Below, in pieces: positions 42,060 through 49,316 of a stretch of 64,000 nt of DNA (within the stretch, counting starts at the first letter, position 1; each line of letters starts with the position of its first letter). A program made the position numbers and the translations under genes. The notes below the pieces were generated by a model, which did not search any database, had not been told where the DNA came from, and saw only the letters and a program-made list of their open reading frames with translations. Source of the DNA: Streptomyces anulatus (GTDB lineage Bacteria; Actinomycetota; Actinomycetes; Streptomycetales; Streptomycetaceae); the NCBI RefSeq assembly GCF_014650675.1, contig NZ_BMVK01000024.1:1-64000 (forward strand), in the 5' to 3' direction.

Positions 42060-43097
42060 ATGGCTGCGAAGATCGACATCGACGGTTATGTGCGGGGAGT
42101 TCTCGACGGCAAGCGGGCGTTCGTGGCGCGCGCGATCACGCTCGTCGAGTCGACCCGTGCCGAACACCGCGTGCTGGCCCAGCAGTTGTTGAGCCGACTG
42201 CTGCCGCACGCGGGGGCGGCCCGGCGGATCGGGATCAGCGGGGTGCCGGGCGTGGGTAAGTCCACGTTCATCGACGCGCTCGGCACGATGCTCACGGGGC
42301 TCGGGCACCGGGTGGCGGTGCTGGCGGTCGACCCGTCCTCCAGCCGTACGGGCGGCTCCATCCTGGGCGACAAGACCCGGATGGAACGCCTGGCGGTGGA
42401 CCCGGCCGCCTTCGTCCGCCCCTCCCCCACGGCGGGCACGCTGGGCGGGGTGGCCAAGGCGACCCGGGAGTCCATCGTGGTGATGGAGGCGGCGGGGTAC
42501 GACGTGGTGCTGGTGGAGACGGTGGGCGTCGGGCAGTCGGAGACTGCGGTGGCCAACATGGTCGACACGTTCCTGCTGCTGACGCTGGCCCGTACCGGCG
42601 ATCAGCTGCAGGGCATCAAGAAGGGCGTCCTGGAGCTGGCGGACGCCATCGCGGTGAACAAGGCCGACGGCCCGCACGAACGTGACGCCCGCTCGGCCGC
42701 GCGCGAACTGGCGGGCGCGCTACGGCTGATGCATCCGGTGGACGCGGCCTGGACGCCCCCGGTGCTCACGTGCAGCGCACGTGAGGCGACCGGTCTCGAC
42801 ACCCTGTGGGAGCGTCTGGAGCAGCACCGTGCGCTCCTGGAGTCGACCGGCCGGCTGGCGGCCAAGCGCCGCGACCAGCAGGTGGACTGGACGTGGGCGA
42901 TGGTCCGCGACGATCTGCTGGACAGTCTGCACAGCCACCCGGCGGTGCGGAAGCTCGCGCCGGAGCTCGAACAGCAGGTCCGGGAGGGCACGTTGACGGC
43001 GACGCTGGCCGCCGAGGAGATCCTCGGGGTGTTCCGCGGGGGCAAGTTCGATGGGGGCGCGCCGCGGCGCCGGGGCAGCGCGGGAGAGTCCGGCTGA
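42060..43097 (+). CDS. meaB: methylmalonyl-CoA mutase-associated GTPase MeaB
   Basis: A 345-residue G3E-family GTPase that loads and protects the cobalamin cofactor of the mutase. Walker A is GVPGVGKST with K67. VLAVDPSSSRTGGSILGDKT and VETVGVGQSE are the switch and Walker B regions, AVNKADG is the guanine-recognition motif, and the C-terminal dimerisation arm is present. It starts 12 bases after mutB and ends the operon, followed by the hairpin at 43115-43152. Confidence 0.95.
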   Translation: MAAKIDIDGYVRGVLDGKRAFVARAITLVESTRAEHRVLAQQLLSRLLPHAGAARRIGISGVPGVGKSTFIDALGTMLTGLGHRVAVLAVDPSSSRTGGSILGDKTRMERLAVDPAAFVRPSPTAGTLGGVAKATRESIVVMEAAGYDVVLVETVGVGQSETAVANMVDTFLLLTLARTGDQLQGIKKGVLELADAIAVNKADGPHERDARSAARELAGALRLMHPVDAAWTPPVLTCSAREATGLDTLWERLEQHRALLESTGRLAAKRRDQQVDWTWAMVRDDLLDSLHSHPAVRKLAPELEQQVREGTLTATLAAEEILGVFRGGKFDGGAPRRRGSAGESG

Positions 43098-43114
43098 AGG
43101 CGTCGCCGCAGCCC

Positions 43115-43152
43115 GTCGAGGTCCCCCTGGCGGATACCAGGGGGACCTCGAC
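43115..43152 (+). terminator. hairpin terminating the mutAB-meaB operon
   Basis: GTCGAGGTCCCCCTGG (43115-43130) and its exact complement (43137-43152) form a 16-bp stem with the loop CGGATA, beginning 17 bases after the meaB stop. No T-run follows. Confidence 0.8.
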
Positions 43153-43247
43153 GATTCCGATGCCGGCAGGCAAGGAGTCCCGGTGAAGCGGGCACGATGG
43201 GCCCGGAACGGCGGCCCAGGGCCTCTCCGACGGCCCGGCCGGGCCTC

Positions 43248-43907
43248 CTACTCGTACCGGTACTTCAGCGACTCCGCCTCGTTCCGCTCGATGTCGGCGA
43301 TCGTCAGCTGTGGCATCCGCAGTTGGGCCAGCGTCACCTCGGCCGAGGTCGGCTGTGCGTCCGCCGGCAGCCACTGTTCCGGCTTCCAGGCCCCGCTGCG
43401 CATGAGCGACTTGGGGCAGTGCGGGTAGACCTCCTCGATGCCCACCACCAGCGCGCTGACCGGCGGCTTTCCCACAGCGGTCAGCTGGGACAGGAGCTCC
43501 GGACGGGTGGAGACGCAGGCCCGGCCGTTCACCCTGAGTGTCGTCGTCCGTCCAGGAATGAGGAACAGCAGCCCGGCCCGTCCGGTGGCGATGACGTTCT
43601 GCAGGGTGTCCAGGCGCTTGTTGCCGGTCGCGTCCGGAATCGCCACCGTCCGGGAGTCCAGGACGCCGACGAACCCGGCGGGGCCGCCGCGCGGGGAGAC
43701 GTCACAGTTGCCCTCCGCATCCGCACTGGAGATCAGGACCAGTGACGAGCAGCCGATCAACCGCCGCGTCTGATCGGTGAGTTCGGCCATCTGCTTACGT
43801 ATGGCCGCGTCGCCGGGGAGCGCGTACGCCCGGCGCAACGCCTCCTGGTCCGCAACCGCGTCGGAGCGGAGCGAGTCGAAGGCGCTTCCGGCCGGTGATG
43901 TCGTCAT
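43248..43907 (-). CDS. pyridoxamine 5'-phosphate oxidase-family FMN protein
   Basis: A 219-residue protein of the PPOX split-barrel group, subfamily MSMEG_1061-like. VLISSADAEGNCDVSPRGGP is the flavin-binding segment, with IPDATGNKRLDTLQNVIATG and LFLIPGRTTTLRVNGRA following. Such proteins bind FMN or F420 and reduce small molecules; the exact activity is unknown. The ATG at 43907 is chosen. The gene is divergent from the marR-like gene with 90 bases between, so the operator there may affect both. Confidence 0.85.
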   Translation of the reverse strand: MTTSPAGSAFDSLRSDAVADQEALRRAYALPGDAAIRKQMAELTDQTRRLIGCSSLVLISSADAEGNCDVSPRGGPAGFVGVLDSRTVAIPDATGNKRLDTLQNVIATGRAGLLFLIPGRTTTLRVNGRACVSTRPELLSQLTAVGKPPVSALVVGIEEVYPHCPKSLMRSGAWKPEQWLPADAQPTSAEVTLAQLRMPQLTIADIERNEAESLKYRYE

Positions 43908-43969
43908 ACCCCCGACCCTAACGACCCGGCCCGGGGTCGCTCCAGACCGGTGGACAGGAGGCCGTGAAC

Positions 43970-44005
43970 ATTGTCGCAGCACTGTTATATTAGCGCTGTG
44001 ACAAT
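43970..44005. promoter_or_regulatory. inverted-repeat operator and -10 box of the marR-like gene
   Basis: ATTGTCGCAGC (43970-43980) and GCTGTGACAAT (43995-44005) form an 11-bp inverted repeat with one mismatch and 14 bp between. TATATT at 43986-43991 between the arms looks like a -10 element. The right arm overlaps the GTG at 43998, so the mRNA would be leaderless and repressor binding would block it directly, consistent with MarR autoregulation. Confidence 0.6.
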
Positions 44006-44486
44006 TTCCGATCCCACAGTGCGCCCCGACCCCTGGCACTCCCTCCACGAACTTCTGGCCGCCATGGACGCCGAGATCGAGCAGGTCTACATCGAGCGGG
44101 GCATCGAGGGCGTACGGCCCCGCTTCGCCTATCCGTTGATCCGGCTCGCGCACACCGGACCGCTGACCATCCGCGAGCTCGCGCAGTCCCTGGGACGCTC
44201 GCACTCGGCGATCAGCCAGACCGTCGCCGGCATGCGCAAGGCGGGGCTCGTCACCTCCGAGCCCGGGCCCGACGCCCGCACCCGGCGCATCAACCTCACC
44301 GACCACGGCCGGTCGCTGGTGCCGTTCCTGGAGGCGGAGTGGCGCGCCACCCACAGCACGGTCGCCGAGCTGGACAGCGAGGTCCCGTACGCGATGACCG
44401 CTGTGGTCGAGGAGGTGCGGCGGGCACTGGAGCGGAGGTCGATGCGGCAGCGGATCCTCCACCACCTGACCGAGCCACCCCGATGA
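43998..44486 (+). CDS. MarR-family transcriptional regulator
   Basis: A 162-residue winged-helix regulator. GPLTIRELAQSLGRSHSAIS is the recognition helix region, then KAGLVTSEPGPDARTRRINL is the wing, with dimerisation helices at both ends. The GTG at 43998 is the likely start because it sits about 7 bases after the -10 box. The stop overlaps the transporter ATG by 3 bases, so it probably controls that exporter in response to a ligand carried by it. Confidence 0.85.
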   Translation: MTISDPTVRPDPWHSLHELLAAMDAEIEQVYIERGIEGVRPRFAYPLIRLAHTGPLTIRELAQSLGRSHSAISQTVAGMRKAGLVTSEPGPDARTRRINLTDHGRSLVPFLEAEWRATHSTVAELDSEVPYAMTAVVEEVRRALERRSMRQRILHHLTEPPR

Positions 44487-45778
44487 AACGGCGTGCCGGC
44501 GACCCGTTCCTCGACACCCGCCCGCTCCGGGGCAATCAGCCGTTCCGCGACCTGTGGATCGGCACCTCCGCCTCCCAACTCGGCGGCCAGACGGCCAACG
44601 TGGCGGTGCTGGCCCAGGTCTGGGAGTTGACGGGCAGCCCGGTGGGCACGGGTGCCATCGGGCTCGCCACCGGTCTGCCGATGGTGCTCTTCGGCCTGCT
44701 CGGCGGGTCCCTGGCCGACGCCCATGACCGCCGGACGGTGGTACGGGCCACCACCGCGGGACAGGTGCTGGCCGCCGCAGGGCTGTGCGCCCAGGCCGTG
44801 GCGGACAACCGCAGCGTCCTGCTGCTGCTCGCCCTGGTCGCCGTGGGAACGAGTTGCGGCGCTCTCGGCGCACCCGCGCGGCGCACCCTCCCGGTCCGGC
44901 TCCTGCCGGGTGACCAGGTGGCGGCCGGGCTCGCGTTGACCAACGTCTCCTTCCAGGCGGCGATGCTGGCAGGTCCCGCGCTGGCGGGGCTGATCATCGC
45001 CGGCTGGGGCTTCTCCGGTGCCTACGCGGCCCAGGCCGTGGCCGTGACGGTCGCACTGCTCGCGGTGGTCCGCCTGCCCGCCATGCGCCCCGAAGGCGCC
45101 GGCGCGGCAGGCCGCAAGCCCCGGACGGAGCGCGGTGGCCTGCTGATCGTGCTGCGCCGCCCGACGCTGTGGGGCTCAATGGCCACCGACCTGTCCGCGA
45201 CGCTGCTGGCCATGCCCATCGCGCTCTTCCCCCTGGTCAACGAGAACCGCTTCGGTGGAGATCCGAGGACCCTCGGCCTGTTCCTCTCCGCCGTCGCGGT
45301 CGGAGGACTCATGGCCGGCCTGCTCTCCGGCACGGTGACGCGCCGGCGCCGCGCCGGACTCGTGCAGCTGTACGCGGCCGGTGTCTGGGGCCTGGCGCTG
45401 GCCTGCTTCGGCCTGGCGGGGCCTCTGTGGCTGGCGCTCGGCTGTCTGGCGGTGGCGGGCGCCGCCGACACCGTTTCCGTCGTCACCCGCAGCGCGCTGA
45501 TCCAGTTGGAGACCCCGGACGCCTGTCGGGGGCGGGTCTCCTCGGTGGAACACGTCATCGGCGTCGCGGGCCCCGAACTCGGCAACTTCCGCGGCGGCCT
45601 GGTGGCTTCGGCCTCCTCCGCCTCCTTCTCGCTGGTCTCCGGGGGACTGTCCGCCGTCCTGGCGATCGCCGTCGTGTACGCGACCAACGCACCCCTGCGC
45701 GCCTACCGCACGCCGACCGCCCCCGAGAAGCCGTCCACCCCCAAGCCCCTCACCCCGGCGCAAGCCGCAACCGACTAA
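44483..45778 (+). CDS. EntS-like MFS exporter
   Basis: A 431-residue MFS transporter with 12 predicted membrane segments, of the enterobactin exporter (EntS)/DHA3 type. It has GNQPFRDLWIGTSASQLGGQ at the start, and the motif-A loop GGSLADAHDRRTV between TM2 and TM3. It is coupled to the marR-like gene. It lies beside the siderophore locus but behind a different regulator and no iron box, so a role in siderophore release is possible but not shown. Confidence 0.82.
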   Translation: MKRRAGDPFLDTRPLRGNQPFRDLWIGTSASQLGGQTANVAVLAQVWELTGSPVGTGAIGLATGLPMVLFGLLGGSLADAHDRRTVVRATTAGQVLAAAGLCAQAVADNRSVLLLLALVAVGTSCGALGAPARRTLPVRLLPGDQVAAGLALTNVSFQAAMLAGPALAGLIIAGWGFSGAYAAQAVAVTVALLAVVRLPAMRPEGAGAAGRKPRTERGGLLIVLRRPTLWGSMATDLSATLLAMPIALFPLVNENRFGGDPRTLGLFLSAVAVGGLMAGLLSGTVTRRRRAGLVQLYAAGVWGLALACFGLAGPLWLALGCLAVAGAADTVSVVTRSALIQLETPDACRGRVSSVEHVIGVAGPELGNFRGGLVASASSASFSLVSGGLSAVLAIAVVYATNAPLRAYRTPTAPEKPSTPKPLTPAQAATD

Positions 45779-45939
45779 GGGCTGTCCCGTGATCACTGGT
45801 GGATCAGCGCGCGGCGTCAGCTGCGGCGCATCTCAAGGCGGAGGGACGTCCGCATACTGGATGTAATTGGATGTTCCGACAACGCGGCGAGGTGCCGTAG
45901 CCGACGTCGTGCGCCCACCAGGGATTACGGGACAGCCCT
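45778..45939. mobile_element. 162-bp MITE-like element
   Basis: The ends are 25-bp inverted repeats with two mismatches (45778-45802 against 45915-45939, starting AGGGCTGTCCCGT). No coding capacity lies inside. The terminal sequence is like that of IS elements common in Streptomyces, so it could be moved by a transposase elsewhere in the genome. It supplies the last base of the exporter's TAA stop and lies between that gene and the ABC ATPase. No clear target duplication is seen. Confidence 0.75.
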
Positions 45940-45948
45940 CAGGCCGGT

Positions 45949-46740
45949 TCAGACGCCGACCGCCGGCACGCGCACGGTCGGCACGACGACGGGCGCCCCG
46001 TCGGAGGTCGCGGTGAGGATTTCCGCCTCGATGCCGTAGAGCTCCTGCACCAGTGCGGTGTCCACGGTCTCGCGGGGCGGCCCCGAGGCGACGATCCGCC
46101 CGTCGCGCATGGCGACCAGGAGGTCGGCGTACCGTGCGGCGGCGGCGAGGTCATGGAGCACCATGACGATGGTGCGGCCCTGCGCGGCGACTTCGCGGAC
46201 CAGGTCCAGGACTTCCACCGCGTGGCCGATGTCGAGGGCGCTGGTGGGCTCGTCGAGCAGGACGACCGGGGTCTCCTGGGCGAGGGACATGGCGAGCCAG
46301 CAGCGCTGACGCTGGCCGCCGGAGAGCTGGTCGAGCCGACGCCCGGCCAGGGCGGCGGTGCCGGTGGCCTCCAGCGCACGGGTGACCGCGCTCTCGTCCT
46401 CCTGCGACCACTGGCGGAACAGCCCCTGGTGCGGGTGGCGTCCGTATCGCACGAGTCCGGCGACGGTGACCGCCTCGGGCGCCTGCGGGGCCTGGGGCAG
46501 CAGGGCGATGCGGTGGGCGGCGTCGCGCTGGCGCAGCTGCCAGACGTCGGCTTCGCCGACGAGCACCCTTCCGGAGCGGGGCTGGTGGAGGCGGGCCATG
46601 GAGCGCAGGAGGGTCGACTTGCCGCACCCGTTGGGGCCGACGATCGCCACAACCTGTCCGGAGTGGACCGTCAGGTCGACCTGGTCCACGGCGGTATGAC
46701 CGGCGTATCCAGCGGTGAGCTGTTCGACACGGATTTCCAC
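45949..46740 (-). CDS. ferric-siderophore ABC transporter ATPase
   Basis: A 263-residue ATP-binding subunit of the FecE/FepC group. Walker A is VGPNGCGKST, signature LSGGQRQR, Walker B VVLLDEPTSALD and the switch histidine follows in VLHDL. It energises import through the double permease at 59898-62252, using the lipoprotein encoded divergently. The iron box at 46790-46808 lies in its promoter region. Confidence 0.92.
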   Translation of the reverse strand: MEIRVEQLTAGYAGHTAVDQVDLTVHSGQVVAIVGPNGCGKSTLLRSMARLHQPRSGRVLVGEADVWQLRQRDAAHRIALLPQAPQAPEAVTVAGLVRYGRHPHQGLFRQWSQEDESAVTRALEATGTAALAGRRLDQLSGGQRQRCWLAMSLAQETPVVLLDEPTSALDIGHAVEVLDLVREVAAQGRTIVMVLHDLAAAARYADLLVAMRDGRIVASGPPRETVDTALVQELYGIEAEILTATSDGAPVVVPTVRVPAVGV

Positions 46741-46789
46741 GAGGGCCGGCCTTTCCGAAGGACAGGGGCATCACCTTGCCCGATGCCGC

Positions 46790-46808
46790 TAAAGTAAGGC
46801 TAACCTTA
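46790..46808. promoter_or_regulatory. iron box (DmdR/IdeR-type operator)
   Basis: TAAAGTAAGGCTAACCTTA matches 15 of 19 positions of TTAGGTTAGSCTAACCTAA. It is located between the divergent ABC ATPase and binding-lipoprotein genes, 50 and 82 bases from their starts. Confidence 0.8.
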
Positions 46809-46889
46809 GCTCGCTCACGAGCCGACGGCCGCATCCGCGAGACCGTGCGGCCGTCATCGCTTCATGTCCCGTTGAACCCGGAGCCCTTG

Positions 46890-47897
46890 ATGATCCTGCA
46901 CCACCGCCCCGCCCGCACCGCCGCCCGAAGAGCGGCGCGCGCCGTCGCCACGCTCGGCGCCGCCGCTCTGCTCCTGACGGCCTGCGGAACGGACTCCGAC
47001 TCGGGCAAGTCCTCCGGGGACAAGGCCGGCAAGGCGGACACCGCCTCCTCCGCGACCCGCACGGTCAAGGACGCCACCGGCAAGGCGGTGGAGATACCGG
47101 CGGAGCCGAAGCGCATCGTCACCCTGACCCAGGAAGACCTGGACGCGGTACTGGCGTTGGACATCAAGCCGGTCGGCATCACCAACGGGCAGGGCCTGGA
47201 CAAGCCGCCGGCCTACCTCGCCGACAAGGTCGAGGGCATCGACGTCGTGGGCAACCTGCTCCAGCCGGTCATGGACAAGGTCGTCGCCGCGAAGCCCGAC
47301 CTGATCCTCGCCGGTGACATGCAGGACGAGCAGGTGCTGAAGCAGTTGCGGGAGATCACCCCTGCCACGCTGGTGACGATGGCGCCGACCGACGACTGGA
47401 AGCTGTTCTTCCGGGGTGTCGGCAACGCCGTCAACAAGCTGGACGACGCCAACAAGTTCATCACCGGCCACGAGGCCGCCGCCAAGGCCGCCGGGGAGAA
47501 GCTCGGTGCGAACAAGGGCGCCGAGGTCTCGATCGTCCGCTGGAACCCGGACGGCCCGAGCTGGATGGAGAACAAGCAGTTCGCCAGTGGTGTCGCCCTG
47601 GAGATGGGGCTGAAGCGGCCCGCGTCCCAGAACAAGGACGGCAACGCGCACACGCCGTCGCTGAGCTTGGAGAAGATCGACGAGATCGACGGCGACTGGC
47701 TGTTCCTGTCGACGCTGACCTCGGACGGCGAGAAGGCGCTCAAGGACGTCCAGTCCAAGCCGGCCTACAAGGAGCTGGGCGCCGTCAAGGACGGTCACGC
47801 GGTGACCGTCGACGGCTCGGTGTGGTCCACCCGCGGTGGCCCGCTCGCGGCGGACGTCGTCCTGAACGACTATGTCGAGGCGCTCTCGGCCAAGTGA
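46890..47897 (+). CDS. iron-siderophore ABC substrate-binding lipoprotein
   Basis: A 335-residue periplasmic-binding-type lipoprotein: an arginine-rich start, then the lipobox LLTAC, a lysine/serine linker and the FepB/FecB-like fold (ATGKAVEIPAEPKRIVTLTQ, VAAKPDLILAGDMQDEQVLK, AVKDGHAVTVDGSVWSTRGG). It would bind the ferric catecholate at the cell surface. The ATG at 46890 follows GGAG; an upstream extension to 46776 overlaps the iron box and is unlikely. A 16-bp-stem hairpin follows the stop. Confidence 0.9.
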   Translation: MILHHRPARTAARRAARAVATLGAAALLLTACGTDSDSGKSSGDKAGKADTASSATRTVKDATGKAVEIPAEPKRIVTLTQEDLDAVLALDIKPVGITNGQGLDKPPAYLADKVEGIDVVGNLLQPVMDKVVAAKPDLILAGDMQDEQVLKQLREITPATLVTMAPTDDWKLFFRGVGNAVNKLDDANKFITGHEAAAKAAGEKLGANKGAEVSIVRWNPDGPSWMENKQFASGVALEMGLKRPASQNKDGNAHTPSLSLEKIDEIDGDWLFLSTLTSDGEKALKDVQSKPAYKELGAVKDGHAVTVDGSVWSTRGGPLAADVVLNDYVEALSAK

Positions 47898-47918
47898 CCT
47901 CCGGGTGACTTCCACTCC

Positions 47919-47955
47919 GTGCGGCCCGGACCGGCGGTTCCGGTCCGGGCCGCAC
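47919..47955. terminator. bidirectional hairpin terminator
   Basis: GTGCGGCCCGGACCGG (47919-47934) and its exact complement (47940-47955) with a 5-base loop lie between the convergent lipoprotein and amidohydrolase genes. Confidence 0.8.
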
Positions 47956-47981
47956 GGCTTCCGGAGGCCAGGGCGGCCCCG

Positions 47982-49181
47982 TCAGGCGGACGGCCGGCCC
48001 GCGACCCTGGAAGCCGCGAAGTCGGCGGCCGTCCACGCCATGCCCACCGCCCCGTCGACCAGGGCCTGTTCGGCCGCCGGGGAGACCGCCGCCTCGGCGA
48101 ACGCCGCCTCGTGCGGGCCGCAGGCCCCGCCGCTGATGTCGAGCACCGGGTGGATGGACGGCACCACGTGCGAGACGTTGCCCATGTCCGTACAGGCGAA
48201 CGGCGGGCGCTCGACGGGTTCGGCGCGGCCCAGCTCGCGGGCGTTGGCGGTCCAGAGCCGGATCAGCTCCGGGTCGCCCCGGAAGTCGAGATAGTCGGGC
48301 TCGGGCCGCTCCAGGGTCACTTCGCACCCGGTGGCCAGCGCCCCGGCGCGGAAGCAGTCCTCGACCCGCTGCCGCAGCTCCCGCAGGTCCTCGGCGGCCA
48401 GCGCCCGTATCTCGTACGTGGCGGTGGCCCGGTCGGGTATCGCGTTGGGCGCGGTTCCGGCGGCGGTGGTGATGCCGTGCACCCGCCACTGCGGGGGTAG
48501 TTGCTGGCGCAGGAGGCCCAGGGCGACCTGGGCGACGGTCAGCGCGTCGGCGGCGTTGCGGCCCTCGTGCGGGTTGAGGCTGGGGTGCGCGGCGCGGCCG
48601 GTGTAGACGACGTCGAGGGTGCCGAGCGCGAAGGAGCGGAAGTCGGCCATCTCGAAGGGGCAGGGGTGCACCATCATCGCGGCGTCGACCCCGTCGAACG
48701 CCCCGGCCTCCAGCAGCAGCGCCTTGCCGGCGCCCCGCTCCTCGGCGGGTGTGCCGATGACCCGGACGGTCAGGCCGAGTTCGTCCGCGTACGGAGCGAG
48801 GCCGAGGGCCGCGCCGACCCCGGCGGCGGCGATGAGGTTGTGCCCGCAGGCGTGGCCGAGCCCCGGCAGGGCGTCGTACTCGCAGGCGATGGCCACGGTG
48901 ACGGGGCCGGAGCCGGCCGTGGCGCGGAACGCCGTGTCCAGGCCGTGGGCGGGCGCGGTGACCTCGAAGCCGTGCGCGGCGAGGAGTTGGTGGCAGAGCG
49001 CGGCGGCCCTGTGCTCCTCGAACGCGGTCTCGGGCTCGGCGTGCAGCCGCCGGCTCAGGTCGATCAGGGCCGGGGCGTTGCCGCCGATCGTCTCCCGTAC
49101 GGCGGCCCTCAGGGCACGGATCCGCTCGTCGGCCGCCTCGTCGGCCCGTGTCTCGGGGCGTGGGGCTGCGGGGACGGTCAT
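47982..49181 (-). CDS. M20-family amidohydrolase, iron-box regulated
   Basis: A 399-residue metallo-amidohydrolase of the M20D type (aminoacylase/IAA-amino-acid hydrolase-like). The metal site is seen in CEYDALPGLGHACGHN, with GTPAEERGAGK near residue 145. TGRAAHPSLNPHEGRNAADA and FACTDMGNVSHVVPSIHPV are further family motifs. The ATG at 49181 follows AAGGAG. It is divergent from the NRPS across the iron box at 49240-49258, so it is expected to respond to iron. Cleavage of an acyl-amino-acid bond of the siderophore or a shunt product is an inference. Confidence 0.85.
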   Translation of the reverse strand: MTVPAAPRPETRADEAADERIRALRAAVRETIGGNAPALIDLSRRLHAEPETAFEEHRAAALCHQLLAAHGFEVTAPAHGLDTAFRATAGSGPVTVAIACEYDALPGLGHACGHNLIAAAGVGAALGLAPYADELGLTVRVIGTPAEERGAGKALLLEAGAFDGVDAAMMVHPCPFEMADFRSFALGTLDVVYTGRAAHPSLNPHEGRNAADALTVAQVALGLLRQQLPPQWRVHGITTAAGTAPNAIPDRATATYEIRALAAEDLRELRQRVEDCFRAGALATGCEVTLERPEPDYLDFRGDPELIRLWTANARELGRAEPVERPPFACTDMGNVSHVVPSIHPVLDISGGACGPHEAAFAEAAVSPAAEQALVDGAVGMAWTAADFAASRVAGRPSA

Positions 49182-49239
49182 GGACTCTCCTTGCGTTCCG
49201 GACCGCCCCGGGGCGGTCGCCTGCACTGTCGAAATCAGG

Positions 49240-49258
49240 TTAACTTAGCCTTACCTAA
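49240..49258. promoter_or_regulatory. iron box between amidohydrolase and NRPS
   Basis: TTAACTTAGCCTTACCTAA matches 16 of 19 positions of the DmdR/IdeR consensus. It lies 59 bases upstream of both the NRPS ATG at 49317 and the divergent amidohydrolase ATG at 49181. Confidence 0.85.
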
Positions 49259-49316
49259 GTGTGCGCCGAGCTCGTTGGCCCGGTGTCCGTTGTCCTTCAG
49301 GGGAGTCGTCACACAC

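Noticed and set aside
43115..43152. The perfect 16-bp inverted repeat as a regulator operator
   Set aside because: Its place just after the meaB stop and its hairpin geometry fit a terminator better; no promoter or gene start lies next to it.
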